Positions 44,090 to 55,940 of a stretch of DNA of 64,000 bases are shown piece after piece (within the stretch, counting starts at the first letter, position 1; every line of letters starts with the position of its first letter). Under the pieces are notes generated by a model, which ran no database searches, was not told where the DNA came from, and saw only the letters and a program-made list of their open reading frames with translations. The DNA lies in the NCBI GenBank assembly GCA_038380435.1, contig JAWZYU010000034.1:1470704-1534703 (forward strand), written 5' to 3'. The translations under genes and the position numbers were made by a program. This DNA is from Ryuthela nishihirai. Its lineage: Eukaryota; Arthropoda; Arachnida; Araneae; Heptathelidae.

Positions 44090-46015
44090 TTTTAGAATAA
44101 CTAACACATACTACAAACACCGGGACATTTATAAATATGTATGGGTTTCAACTGATAGGTTGCACAGGAATATTATAGATTGCACTTTAATTAACAGCAA
44201 ATGGGCCAGTTCAGTTAGGACTACCATATCATACACGGAAGCCAAAAATGGGTGTGATCATTACCTAGTCAAAAGTGTCTTGCAGCTGAAGCTTAAGAAA
44301 TGTTGTGCCAAGGTTAAAAAACTTACCTTTAACACTGAAGGTCTGAAAGATCCAGATAGAGCTAAAGCATACCACGATAGGCTACTTAGTCATTACGACA
44401 ATCGTGGTTTGCTTACTGCTGATGATGAGAAAGAATGGAATCAGTTTAAACAGGCTTTTCTTGAAACCAACAGTACTCTTTTGGGAAAAGGGACTAGAGG
44501 AAACAAAATTATTTGTTGAACTTATTTCTGAAAGAAGGAAGTGCAGGATTAATATGAACCAACACCCTACTAGTCCTAACAGAAGTCATTACAACGAGCT
44601 TAATAAACGTGTGAAGGATCAGTTAACAGCTGATAAGAATCTTTGGCTTGATAGCTTGGCTGACAAAGCAGAGGAAGCAGTTAGACAGCACAACAGCAGG
44701 GGGTTGTATCAGATTGTTAATGTTTTTGTGGGAAGAAACAGACAGGTACACAGGGACTGAGGGATAATCATGACAAGGTGGTTGAAGGTGAGGATTCTGT
44801 GATGGCTAGGTGGGCTGAGCATTTCAGAGATGTTCTAAATAATGTGATTATTTCTACTCCCATTTTTTGTAATGAGGAAAGATGCATTATTGGCTTCTAC
44901 GATGGTCTTTCATCACATTCCGAAGTTGCATTGGCTATCTCTAAATTAAAACTGCATAAATCCCCAGGTTTGAACGAAATCACCATTGAAATGCTTAGAG
45001 CTGGGAACATTTGTGCTGTCACATGGCTGACTGACATTTTAATATTTTTTATGATAAAGGTGCTCTTCCTAAGGATTTTACTAGAGCTATTATTGTTCCA
45101 ATTTTTAAAAAAGGTGATCGCAGTTCTTGAGATAATTATAGGGGAATTAGTTTACTTTCTGTTTCAAATAAAGTTCTTTGCAAGATTATACTTAATAGAA
45201 TTAAGAATTTGGTTGATGGACAACTGCGTGATGAACAGTGTGGATGCAGAAGTGGTAGGGGATGTATTGATCAAATACTTAGGCAGATTCTTGAGTTTCA
45301 GAAACTTAGTTTCAGAAACCTGTGGTTCATAGCTATATAGATTTCAAAAAGGCTTTTGATTCTGTTGATCGACATAATTTATGGTTGATTGTTAGATCAT
45401 ATGAAATACCTGATAAAGTTAGTTAGCGTAAATGAAAGCTCTTTATAATAACACTGATTCGTGTGTGAGAGTTGGTACATCTTGCAGCGATTCGTTTAGC
45501 ATTGCTAGTGGAGTTAGACAAGGGTGCATTTTGTCACCTTTTTCTCTTTAGTTTGTATATTGATTATGTTTTGCGAAATTCTTTGCAAGGAAAATCAGAT
45601 TAAGGTGATGATTTGGCCCTTTTTGAAAATGATATTTATGAGATGAACACTTTCATCAGAGCTGTTGATGACGCTGATAATAGAATAGGCTTGGCCACAA
45701 ACAGAAAGAAAACCAAAGTGATGAAATTTGGTCAGGCACGTTGTGCTTTAGTTATTTTTAATGGCTGAAATCTTTAGGACGTGTCTCCATTTAATTATCT
45801 CGGCATCTGTTTAATATATACTGGTGATGTGTGGCATGACGTAAACAGAAGAAACGGGATTGCTGCTGGGGACTTTTAAGAACCTACGGCGAGTGTGGAT
45901 AATAGAAGTACATATAAGGACTAAAATTGAGCTACATCATAGTTTAGTGTTTGCAAAAATCAGTTATGGTACTGAAATTTGAACCTTTTGCAAACTTTTA
46001 CTCGTTTATAATCTA
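44090..46015 (+). mobile_element. RTE-like LINE, second copy, truncated and decayed
   Basis: Reads TNTYYKHRDIYKYVWVSTDR and RNIIDCTLINSKW..SVRTTISY, KNGCDHYLV (endonuclease end, 44104-44275), then GLKDPDRAKAYHDRLLSHYD, KQAFLETNSTLLGK, NRSHYNELNKRVKDQLTADK and LKLHKSPGLNEITIEMLRAG, which closely match the copy at 24640-26858. The RT continues in broken frames (FKKAFDSVDRHNLWL near 45350, GVRQGCILSP near 45510). Unlike the other copy the YADD box is not preserved: the region near 45600 has a stop followed by GDDLALFEND. Clearly inactive. Confidence 0.8.
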
Positions 46016-46105
46016 TTCACTGGGAAATGTCTCTTGGAAACCCACACTGCTTCTGTTGCACTCTGATTGCCATTTTCTTGCAATTGGCTTGTAATGTATT
46101 GGTCC

Positions 46106-46330
46106 CCAGCTATGATGCCGCCATATTCCTCCCTTCTTCTTCCATTGACATTTAGAATGTCAGTTGGGTCACATAGTCACAGTTAGAGATAAACACCAAC
46201 TGCATGGACAGCAGGACAAACAGGATGGAAGAATAATAACTGGCCAAAGAAAATAGTCTAAAGGTTTCCACCTTTAGGCAATTTTCTGGAATGGAAGAAG
46301 AAGGGAGGAATATGGCGGCATCATAGCTGG
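46106..46330. mobile_element. 225-bp foldback element with perfect 41-bp inverted ends
   Basis: The left arm 46106-46146 (CCAGCTATGATGCCGCCATA + TTCCTCCCTTCTTCTTCCATT) and the right arm 46290-46330 are exact reverse complements. The 143-base interior has no frame. No clear target duplication flanks it (ggtcc versus agaga). Size and structure fit a MITE or an inverted duplication; perfect arms imply youth. Confidence 0.75.
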
Positions 46331-47300
46331 AGAGAGTGCGAAAATCAAATTTAATTAATTTTGACGTCGTTTCATATAATTTGTGAAACCTATATTGAGG
46401 TGGATGAAAAGATCCCTTCACAGATTGACGCTCCAAGAGCGAAAACGGTAGATAGCACACACTGAGTACAATAAACCAGGAAGTTCAGTTGACAGTTGCA
46501 ATCAGATAGCAGTTAGCCATCATGGAGCTATGAGAACATAATCATCGGCCGAATTCTAGACTTTTCCCTCAATGACAGCCAACTGATCTTCAAAGTGCCC
46601 ATTCCTCTCTCAGAAGGAAAGAATTACTGCTGCAATGAAACCACGCTGCCTAACGAACCAACAGCAACTGCCTAACAGTGAATGAAACAACTGCTCAACA
46701 GTTCGTGGCATCACGCTGCCACGAACTGTTAATGCAATTGCATTAATCTGCATGGGCCTTGGTATCTGGCTCCCCAAACAATCTTCTTTGCTAACCACGG
46801 CAACAAAAGTTCGCAGCATCTGCCCAATGACAGAGGCAGCAGTGCTGATTCCAGTGCTCAACAGCCACAACAGTTTGTGATGAAGAGTAGCTGTTAGGAG
46901 GGAGCACGAAGATTAGTCTCCCTCCCTTTCTACTGCAGACACAGAGGGAAGCCCCAATCAGTTGCTCGCCACCACTTACATGATTGTTGATCTCAATCGT
47001 TTAGTGGATAACCTGTGAGTGACATTAGAGTGCTAGTTACTTGCCTTGACCAGAGGACACCACAAAGGAAACTGTCCTATGGGAAACCAAACGATGACAT
47101 TAGAATTATTCACTAGCCTGAATTCAGTGTCTCGCTCTCCTTAATTTTAATTTAACTTTAGATTTAGCATGTAGATATTTGATTCTACATATTTTAGTCA
47201 CACTCATTATGCCATGTCTTGTTTGGATAATTTCTTAGGAAGCCAATTGTTACAGGTAGCATCTAGAAATATCTGTTTGGCACTGAAGGTACATTTAGCA
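46331..47300. other. Unassigned DNA with a hairpin
   Basis: Includes a perfect 14-bp hairpin at 46697-46730 (AACAGTTCGTGGCA, 6-base loop TCACGC, TGCCACGAACTGTT). The minus-strand frames at 46152-46460 and 46610-46870 have no recognisable domain. Confidence 0.4.
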
Positions 47301-47375
47301 TTTACAGTGGCAGCTCATGAGTTGCTAAATAGGTGGGGCCAGTATATGTGTTATACAGAGAAACCAACTAGAAAG

Positions 47376-47475
47376 GGGTGGTGATGGCTCAGATTGGTAG
47401 TGTGCACGGTTTTTCTGCGCTAACTCGGACTCTGTCCTTGGAGGCAAAAGAAACACCGATTGGCTTGGAAAATAA
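47376..47475 (+). mobile_element. Degenerate SINE family B head
   Basis: 'ggggtggtgatggctcagattggtagtgtgcacgg' resembles the tRNA-like head, and 'aaacaccgattggcttggaaaa' the body string 'gacaccgatgggcttggaaaa'; the part between is shortened. Confidence 0.5.
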
Positions 47476-47604
47476 CATATATAGACGAGTAATAAAATTT
47501 CATATATGCATATTGGGGCCTATGCTATACGAATTTCTTTATACATATTTGTTTATGTTCAGTAGGGAAGGGATTGCATAACATCAAATTTTTCTCTTGA
47601 TATA

Positions 47605-47910
47605 TACAGGATGATTCAGTTAAGCGTGTACAAACTTCTGGAAGCGGTAGGTTGCACAAAGACGAATCGGAATCATATAGCAATGCAGGGTCGATAACGG
47701 CATCAACATGTGCTAGTGTACAGAGAGAACCTGAATGAAAGAGCAGCACGTAAGGGAACAAAATGCTTTTTATTAATCACAATAGGTACATTTGCGAAAT
47801 GCACAGGGGTCACAGAAGGTGTTCGAAGTTGCGACCACGAGCTGCAACACAGGCCTGACATCGTCGCAGACGTAATTAACAACTCGCAGATGTAATTCTG
47901 CCAGAGTAAA
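47605..47910 (-). pseudogene. Mariner-like transposase C-terminal end
   Basis: Minus strand across frames: VNYVCDDVRPVLQLVVA..., CAFRKCTYCD, resembling the final helix region of mariner-type transposases. It lies next to an end sequence 'tacaggatgattcagttaag', related in style to 'tacagggtgattcaaaactt' at about 59960. The rest of the element is missing. Confidence 0.4.
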
Positions 47911-48065
47911 TAGTTCCACACCTTATCCGAGAAATAAGTACTTTTCTAATGTACTCGTACATTATTTATATATACTTTACGGAAGTGAGCAACTAAAAGT
48001 ACTGTTTTTAATTTCGGAGTATTGCAAAGTACAAAATGAAACATAATTACTTTTACACCGGTTTA

Positions 48066-48368
48066 TTAGCAACAATGCGAGGGGCGTTCAAAAACTTCTT
48101 GACATGGTTCATGACTTTTAGACAAGCAATGTAGGTTATTTTTCCACTGATTAAAAACCTGAGATATCTCGCCTTTTGAGAAACCAGTCAGCTCTGCTCT
48201 TTTTAAAATCGCTCCAGCCTGACAGGCACCCACAATAAGCCCTCTATCGAATCCCGAAAGATCCTTTGTTTTTTCCACTGTGATCAACACTACTGACGAT
48301 TTGACGAGCAGGAGTCTTAAATAGTTGCCTAGATCACGTGGTGATGCACGTGACCACATATTTTGCAT
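48066..48368 (-). pseudogene. Tc1-like transposase N-terminal fragment
   Basis: The 100-residue frame contains KTKDLSGFDRGLIVGACQAG, AILKRAELTGFSKGEISQVF and NQWKNN: the first helix-turn-helix of Tc1-type transposases. No catalytic region follows. Confidence 0.6.
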
Positions 48369-48504
48369 TTTTTGTTGATTACTTCAACCTGCAAACATGA
48401 GGCCTTTTTTATTCATTGTGCTGCGCAAGTGACGTTTACGTACATCTGCATATAAGGTTTCTAATTCAGTGGCCCGTGTGTGTATATTAGACAACATTTA
48501 AAAC

Positions 48505-48655
48505 AAACCCATCCGTGTTCCCTTTATTACCAAAGTCAGAGTGGGGATTAGCGGCGAAATTCTTAGAGTAGGCATAGTTGGGACTCGAACTAGAGAATAT
48601 CAGATTATAAATCCGGAGCATTACCAAAAATCAAATCTCCCTCCGTCTCTGTGAG
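48505..48655 (-). mobile_element. Degenerate SINE family B head
   Basis: The reverse complement gives a tRNA-like head 'tttggtaatgctccgga...tagttcgagtcccaact' and the start of the body 'gaatttcgccgctaatccccactctgac'. The bases beyond its head (48673-48718) match 47300-47345 inverted. Confidence 0.5.
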
Positions 48656-48719
48656 TTAGTTTCACTCTAAGGTATATTGGCCCCACCTGTTTAAAAGCTC
48701 ACGAGGTGCCATTGGATAA

Positions 48720-49605
48720 AAGGATCATCCGATTTAAAAAAAAAAAACTGATCATTGGAACTTTCTTCATTCCAAACAAAATAGAACATCTTTTTAAGAT
48801 TAAAGAAAAACAGTATAATAATCGCAGATGTAATGGCTATTACAGAAGCTAAGAACTGGACTCTCAATATGACCTTTAGAGAAAAAATCTAAAGATCCAT
48901 CTCATATCCAAACCGACACTACAAAGTCAACAACAATATCCGAGATTGAAAGCATATCCTCAATTAATGCGTAATATCGTTTAAACTGGCAATATAAATC
49001 TACTTCAATACATAAAGAAATCAATAATGAAATTCAAAGGATCTGCAGTCTTATCAACATCAGAGGAAACGAAGAAGCGGGTCATCTGGGCCAAATAACT
49101 CATACAGTTTCGAGCCTCTTATTGAAATCAATCTACACATATCCTATTATTGAAATCAATCTACACATATCCTATTATTGAAATCAACCATAAATCAAAA
49201 TCATTTCTGAAAAAACTTTTAAACTCCTTGTAGACAAATATTTCGACAGCACTACATCATCGAAAACATACGGAAGATAAAATGATCAAAATTAGAAATC
49301 CTTTGAAGGCAGAAACAAATTATAATAATTTAAGAACGAAAACAATGAAAATTAAATGAAAAATTCTTTGCAATGAAAATAAAATCAGAAACAAGCTTAT
49401 GAAGATTGAATTTTAAAAACAGGAAACGTGAATCACGAATACCGAACTGTAGAAATTACGACTTTGCTAGAACGTTTTCTTTCCCAAACTTCAAGATATG
49501 GAAATTAACGATGTCACAATTGAAATCATCCTAAGAATAAGAAAAGAAATCAAAACAATTAATTAACCTAAACTTTCTAAAAGAAGCCAAACTGTTTAAC
49601 GGAAT
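48720..49605. other. Unassigned AT-rich DNA
   Basis: Contains a short tandem repeat 'tattgaaatcaatctacacatatcct' (about 49119-49190, two to three units). No gene recognised. Confidence 0.4.
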
Positions 49606-49612
49606 CTGTAGA

Positions 49613-50003
49613 TAGAGGCGGCGGGGGTGGCTCAGTCGGTAGCGCGCCAGGCTCGTAATCTGTAGTTCCCAGGTTCGAGTCCCAGCTGGGTCAGCGTTGA
49701 GATTTATCTCCGCAAAAATTCCCCCCCCCCTGCCCACGGTCAGTAGGGGACACCGATGGGCTTGGAAAAGCCGCCGTCCGTCGGATGGGACGTTAAGCCG
49801 TGGCCCGTGTGCGGGAGAGCCATACCCTGTGCACGTTAAAGAACACGCTGGATGGCCTTGACGGGAGGCTACCAACTGTCTCCCAACAGCTGTTCCAGTG
49901 GGTCCCCTCCCCCAACCTTCTCTGAGACTTCGGGGTCCATGTGACCTGGCCATTTAGCCCGTGGTGTGCAAAAAAGTGCGCTCAGAGGTAAAACAACCCA
50001 ACC
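49613..50003 (+). mobile_element. SINE family B, full length
   Basis: The tRNA-like head starts at about 49619 (GCGGGGGTGGCTCAGTCGGT; B box GGTTCGAGTCCCAG) and runs through the body to 'gcgctcagaggtaaaacaaccc'. Flanked by CTGTAGA at 49606-49612 and 50004-50010. Serves, with 52939-53323, as the reference copy for the family (about 385-391 bp). Confidence 0.92.
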
Positions 50004-50010
50004 CTGTAGA

Positions 50011-51057
50011 CAGAAGACTACGAAAAATTTCGCCTTCAATACAAGCAAACACACTCTGATAAACTTTTAGTTTGAACTGTCAGAAGACGTTGCATTAAGG
50101 TTTTATGACAACGCAGCATTTCCCCTTTAAGAAGAAAACATCCTAGACATGTCTTTAAAAAGTAATCAGCCTGACACTCTACTTCTCTGAAAGTCATCGG
50201 CTCTTTACCGTCTAAAGAGCCCAACCTTCAAAAACTATGAAAATCCAACCCCTGAAATTAATACATCTCAATTAAACGACATTGGTGTGGGATATTGGAG
50301 GCTCATGTGTTCCTAACTCTCACCATTTTACGTTACCATAGTAAGTAAAAAAAAAACAGTTTCATCTGTAACAGTAAGCAACCACATTTGATAAAGATGA
50401 AGCCGTGATGGAATGCGCAATTCACCACTGGGCACAATTATTGTTATTCTAAAATGCTTCAGATTCTTCCCGATTATTAGCCATTTTTATTTTATTCAAA
50501 TGTAGCCAGATAGAAAGCTTTACAGTGCTAAGAATACAATTTTAGCAAAAGAATACACATATAATATGCTATAAACTTTTTAAAATATTTGAATTTGCGA
50601 TTCCTCTTAAGATAATATTATGAACTAAATTTATCTTGTCCATTTATCTTTCGACAGGCTTCCTGACGCCACTGGCTTTCATTCAAATCACGCGTTACCA
50701 CCATTTGTAACATTTAGGCTTTTATCCCAGATAAATCAAGTTTCTTGATTACTTTAACCTGCAAACACGTGGCCTTTTTTATTTCTGATTGGAGACTTCC
50801 AATTGATGCAATCTACTTAGACTTTGTAACAGTTTTAGATAAAATAAAAAGATCGTTACTTATTGATAAACATTTAAGATACCACACATCCCATTGTTAT
50901 GCGCATCTCCACCGTTTATATCTTCGCACTTTCCAAATCGCAGTAGTCACAGAAATACATATTGTATAAGGGTGACGTCATCCAAGACTAGATGCTACGA
51001 GCGTTATTGTTTGCTCCCATTTTTCAAATGATGTTCCTTTCATTTTTAAATCAATTA
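50011..51057. other. Unassigned DNA
   Basis: A string 'ttgattactttaacctgcaaacacgtggccttttttat' (about 50744-50781) also occurs at about 48376-48412, showing a dispersed repeat of unknown type. No gene recognised. Confidence 0.4.
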
Positions 51058-51600
51058 CATTAGATCAGCGGTTTTCAACCTTTTTTTGCTAATGAACCCC
51101 TTCTGACCCTAACTTACCTTGGTGGCCCCCTCATAGCCGTTATTAGTGAAAAAACATATTTTACCATTTTGAAACATATTTTACTCTTGTATAGCATGTT
51201 GGTCGTATATGAAGAAAGAATTGCAAAAATCAGTAATCAAAAATAAGACTGATTTGATAAAAAAAATCAGGAAAATTTGGAGTGCTGCACAAAAAAATTT
51301 ATCCAAATGCTTGTTGATAGTATGGCCAAAAGAATTCAAGAAATCTTAAGAGCTAAAGGTTTTAACACTAGCTATTAAATTAATTGTGACTTCTTTTTTG
51401 CTCAGTTTTTAATTTGATTAAATTTTAAAATTTATTTTATTTAAAAAAACTTCTGAAGAAGAAATTATCTAAAGACTTTTATTAGTAAAAGGCATTTTCA
51501 AATATATATATTTTTTTTGCGAGATATCGTATATGTTAATTTGGCATTTAAAATTGATGGTGACCATTTTTTGCGTAAAAGGACTGCCAAAAATTCAAAT

Positions 51601-52890
51601 TTAATGATAATAGATGACCCACCGAGCTAAAGCCAGATTCAACAAGATATGATGTGGGAAAAGCAATAACATACAACTTTATTTTCTCCCAGAACAGTGG
51701 CTACTGTCCTGAAATTTCACTACTTTTTTCATAATGTTTTCCATGTTTGAATCTAGCTTGAGCTGTTTGATCCCTCTGTAACTCAATGAGACTTTCTTGT
51801 AAAGTAATATCAACATCAGCTGCATTTACCTCAGATGGATCCACCAGCCAACCTGGAATGCTCATCTCTAACAGGTCTCTGAACCCAATTTGCATATCAT
51901 TGTACGAATTCTTCAAATGCTCAAAGAATACGAAAAGATCATCATCTTGTAGTTCGGTGTTAATGGTGGCCAAGGATGGACACTGTTCCAACGCGCGACG
52001 TCCCGTTAAAGCTGAACAGCTGTAGTTTTCCAAGGAAAGCAGTGATAGCCTCTTTGCACGATATGAAATTACAATTTTCTCCTTGTAACTGTTTATTAAA
52101 CAAATTCAGCTTTTCGAATATATCTGATAGGTAAAATATATCACATAAGCCTGCAACCAACTGTTCTCTAAGCTGCTTACTATTTAGAAATGAAAGAATA
52201 CTCTCCGATCAGAGTGCAACAAAGCGACGAAGACAATTTCCTTTTGACAGCCATCGTACCTCTGTATGTATCACTAGGCGTTCAAAATCTTCATTTTTGT
52301 TACAAAGTTCGTGAAAAAGACGATCTTGAAGCGCATTGGATTAAATAAGGTTGAAGAGCTTTTATTACAATGGCAAGGGCGTTTTGCAGGCGTGCACCCA
52401 AATTTTTTTGAAAAATTGTTTCACCCTTGGTGTCTGTCTTGACTTCGGGCAAAAAACATTTCCTCTCTCAGCTGCTTATCATCTAAAAACCTAACATACG
52501 CACAACAGAAGGGCTTCATTATCCCTCGAAGTGGACTCACCTAGGTTGAAGGGCAAACTGCTTCACTTGCAATTGAGCAACGAGTTGCTGTTTCCTCATC
52601 CTCAGCCATTTCATCAATTCGCCTCGATACTGATGAGTTGCTCAAAGGGATGACATCGGTAATTTCTTGTGCACTCTGATTCATGACAGTTGAAATCACA
52701 ACAGACACTGCAGGCAAAATTAAAGTTTCCCCAATGTTATGTGGTTTGCCCGCTTTTGCAATTAGCTTGGAAATCTCATAAGACGCAAGTAAACCTTTGT
52801 CTAGTTTCGCTCCTCGTGTGCTAAACAACTGATTCAATATTTTCCTTGCTTGGAAATCATCACGCAGTTTTTTGAAGTACTCTAATGATT
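51601..52890 (-). pseudogene. hAT transposase, catalytic and C-terminal part
   Basis: In coding order: YFKKLRDDFQARKILNQLFS, then DKGLLASYEISKLIAKAGKP and HNIGETLILPAV (52870-52720), NSSVSRRIDEMAED (about 52640-52600), a degraded middle, VAGLCDIFYLSDIFEKLNLF with NKQLQGEN (about 52158-52080), LFVFFEHLKNSYNDMQIGFR, and a C-terminal remnant with HHILLNLALA near 51640. This is the order found in the ZBED5/SCAND3-related branch of hAT transposases. Frame breaks near 52540, 52350, 52200 and 52030 disable it. The first exon-like part with the zinc finger lies beyond the inserted element. Confidence 0.8.
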
Positions 52891-52892
52891 TG

Positions 52893-54125
52893 GTTCTTTA
52901 AAGCCACTATCTGCACTGTTATTTTGCCCAGTCGCCGTGGGGCGGGGGTGGCTCAGTCGGTAGCGCGCCAGGCTCGTAATCTGTAGTTTCCAGGTTCGAG
53001 TCCCAGCTGGGTCAGCGTTGAGATTTATCCCCCCAAAAATTCCCCGCCCTGCCCACGGTCAGTAGGGGACACCGATGGGCTTGAATAAGGCCGCCGTCCG
53101 TCGGATGGGACGTTAAGACGTGGCCCCGTGTGCGGGAGAGCCATAACCTGTGCACGTTAAAGAACACGCTGGATGGCCTAGACGGGGGGCTACCATCTGT
53201 TTCCCAACGGCTGTTCCAGTGGATCTCCTCCCCCAACCTTCTCTGAGCCTTCGGGGTCCATGTGACCTGGCCATTTAGCCCATGGTGTGCAAAAAAGTGC
53301 CGCTCAGAGGTAAAACAACCCAACCCAGTCGCCGTAATGAAGTTAGTTACCTGTGGGGGACTCTCGGTTGGCGATAGCAGGTATGCTCACATGGTCTCCT
53401 TTTCGTGATCATTGGTTGCCTTCCGTCTCCTTGTTCCTGCTGACTGCCGGAATCGATATCTGGCAGTCTGGGTTCGATTGCTGAGATTAATAAATTAAAC
53501 GCAAATACATATCCAGAGACGACGATAACACAGGTTGATAACACAACATTTTTTAATAAAAATGCTAAATTTACATTAAAAACCTCTAAAAACTAAATGA
53601 AGTTTTAACGCGCTTCTCTCTCCACTAGAACTTCTTCAGAAAAAGATACGATTAATCTCCACCAATAGGGAGAGCCTAAGGAATGGCATAGCAGCGTCAC
53701 AGACGCAAGGCTGATATATTTCGCAGTAACGTGTCCCTTATATTTCCTAAAGAAGCTCTAATGGAGAGCGAAACGCGTTAAAACATTATTTAGCTTTTAG
53801 AAGTTTTTAATGTAAATTTAACACTTATATTATAAAATGTTTTTTATGAACCTGTGTCATCGTCGTCTCTGGATATGTATGTGCGTGTAGTTGATTCATC
53901 TCAGAAATCGAACCCGGACTGTCAGGTATCGATTCCGGCAGTCAGCACGAACAAGAAGACGGAAGGCAACCAGTGATCACGAAAAGGAGCCCAGATGAGC
54001 ATACCTGCTATCGCCAACCGATATAGGTAACTATCTTCATTACGGCGACTGGGCAACATAACAGTGCAGATAGTGACTTTTAAAGAACCAACGAATGATA
54101 GCGCACTATGTTTTATAGATTTAAA
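52893..54125. mobile_element. Foldback element nested in the hAT transposase
   Basis: Two arms of about 330-350 bases are inverted copies: 'gttctttaaagccactatctgcactgtta' ... 'cgacgataacacaggtt' on the left, and from about 53740 to 54091 on the right, with about 100 bases between the arms. The outer bases (54092-54125) are unpaired. The host sequence TACTCTAATGATTTG is duplicated at 52878-52892 and 54126-54140. A SINE later inserted into the left arm. Confidence 0.8.
52939..53323 (+). mobile_element. SINE family B nested in the foldback element
   Basis: Full-length copy (385 bp) with exact 12-bp target duplication CCCAGTCGCCGT at 52927-52938 and 53324-53335. The right arm of the foldback (about 54045-54056) shows the uninterrupted target. 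Confidence 0.95.
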
Positions 54126-54127
54126 TA

Positions 54128-54240
54128 CTCTAATGATTTGTCTTTCTTGTTGTGTTATTGCCTCTAAATGGTTTCGCAGCTTACAAGACCGCATGCTTTC
54201 ATTTGAAAGTATAGCAATACATGTAAGACACATTGGCTTG
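54128..54240 (-). pseudogene. BED-type zinc finger of the hAT transposase
   Basis: Minus strand: MCLTCIAILSNESMRSCKLRNHLEAITQQERQIIRVF. The CxxC...NESM...KL..HL spacing is the BED finger found at the N-terminus of this hAT branch; the second histidine position is degenerate. It joins, across the inserted element, to the catalytic part ending at 52890. Confidence 0.7.
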
Positions 54241-54908
54241 TAATATGCTCTGGTGATGGAATAAAACCATAGGTCAAATATTCAACGCAATATTGTCAAC
54301 ATTTTTTTCTTTCCCGGAGCAGCCATGAGCAATCTAAAGTGACGATTCTAATGGTAGCCCGGTAGAGTAAATTCTTTAACTCCTACCTAGAAATCACATT
54401 ACTCATTTGGCTCATTAATTAAAACAGTTTGTGCATCACTACATTTAAGACTTATTTAAACACTACGGGTGATTATTGAAAGGGAAAAATTAGATTACAA
54501 CATTAAAATCTTACCTCAAAGAGAAAAGAAAATAGAAAAGTAAAACACGAAGATGAATGCCTATCAGCGAACAAATTTAAGACATCCAGTGTTGCCAACT
54601 CTTTCTGATTAAGTCTCCAAATAGGGTCTGAAAAGCCACCAAAATATCGCTAAAATTTACCCTTGCATTTCAGTTTTAGTAGGTAGACTGGTAGATAATA
54701 AATAATAAGCAAACCATTGTAATTTTTAATATTTATGATGTTGAAATTCAAACAAATAGTGAAATGTGAGGATTATGATAAGGTAATCGTACGCTGTTAA
54801 TTTGGTATGGCCCCCTCAAAAACTTCTGTTGCCTCTTAATGTCTCATTTTTTCCACGTGGCCCCTAGAAATGTGACATGGTCCCTGGTTGAGAACCGCTG
54901 CATTGGAT

Positions 54909-55940
54909 CCTCGCTCAACGACCTTTCGACGACATTAAGACGCCGATAAATTACTGACACTTTTCATTTAACTTAAGTTTTCGATCTCAGGAGAAAACAA
55001 TTACTCTAAAAAAATTAATTTTGAAAACATGAAAATAAAACTGTTTCAACTGTAATAAATATTAATTTTTCAGCCATTATGAGGGTCAGACGCTCTACGA
55101 AATACAAAATGCTTTGTCTCTGCTCCAATCAGAAACACTACAATCCTTAATACTGAAATTGCTGCCAAAGAGTTTGTCTCATTTTAAAGGGCCTTTGCTA
55201 TTTGAAGTGAATATGACCCAGAGATCGACGTTTTTAAGCTGTGAGTGGGTGAAAAGTACTTTAAAGTTACATGCCAAAAGATATATCCCACCATACGATC
55301 ATAATTGAATGGTTTAATTAGCAACAAAACAACTTCTTAAACGTACAAAGAGCAAAGGTCATTACAGAATTGTACATACTTTAACTTGATCGCTTTTTGT
55401 TTCTTTGTACGTTAAAATGCGGCATACTTCATTTAACGCCGAGTACACTCCCATTCCTGGAAATGGGAGTGCTGACTGAATCAGCACTTTACGAGATCGT
55501 TGTAGCGTAGTCCCGAGGGAGATGAGTTCAGGAAATCGTAATTTATTGCCTACAAATCAACACAGTGGTGCTTAATGCGTTAAACACGTTTTTATGATTA
55601 ACACGTAGTGATAAACACGATGATTAACACGTAGTGATTATAGATGATAAACACGTTTTTATAAATAAATTATGCATAGTCCAATAATGAAATAAAAATT
55701 AAATTAAATAAAATTATTGTACTCTACTCGCTAGAGTAGTGACCCAACCTTGAACATGCCAGTGTTGTGTCGCCATTATGGGTCACAACTGTTCGCCAGA
55801 ACACGAAATAATGGCAGGGAGACAACAACAGAGTAAACAAACTAAGATCAAAGATCATAAATGGCTTTTCACAGTCCCGGGTCAATTCCTTCATCTGGGT
55901 TACTTGAAGATTTTACAGCCTAGAAATTAAATTTCAGACC
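54909..55940. other. Unassigned DNA with paired small hairpins
   Basis: Two adjoining hairpins lie at 55446-55471 (CACTCCCATT...AATGGGAGTG) and 55469-55487 (GTGCTGA...TCAGCAC). The ORF at 55114-55308 has no recognisable domain. Confidence 0.4.

Larger units (their letters stand above)
51066..54900. mobile_element. hAT element with 8-bp target duplication
   Basis: Ends CAGCGGTTTTCAACC at 51066 and GGTTGAGAACCGCTG at 54886-54900 (inverted, one mismatch), of the hAT type. Flanks CATTAGAT (51058-51065) and CATTGGAT (54901-54908) form an 8-bp target duplication with one change. The interior encodes a minus-strand transposase split by a later insertion at 52893-54125. Confidence 0.88.

Noticed and set aside
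46152..46460. 102-codon minus ORF
   Set aside because: Overlaps the arms of the 225-bp foldback element and has no recognisable domain.
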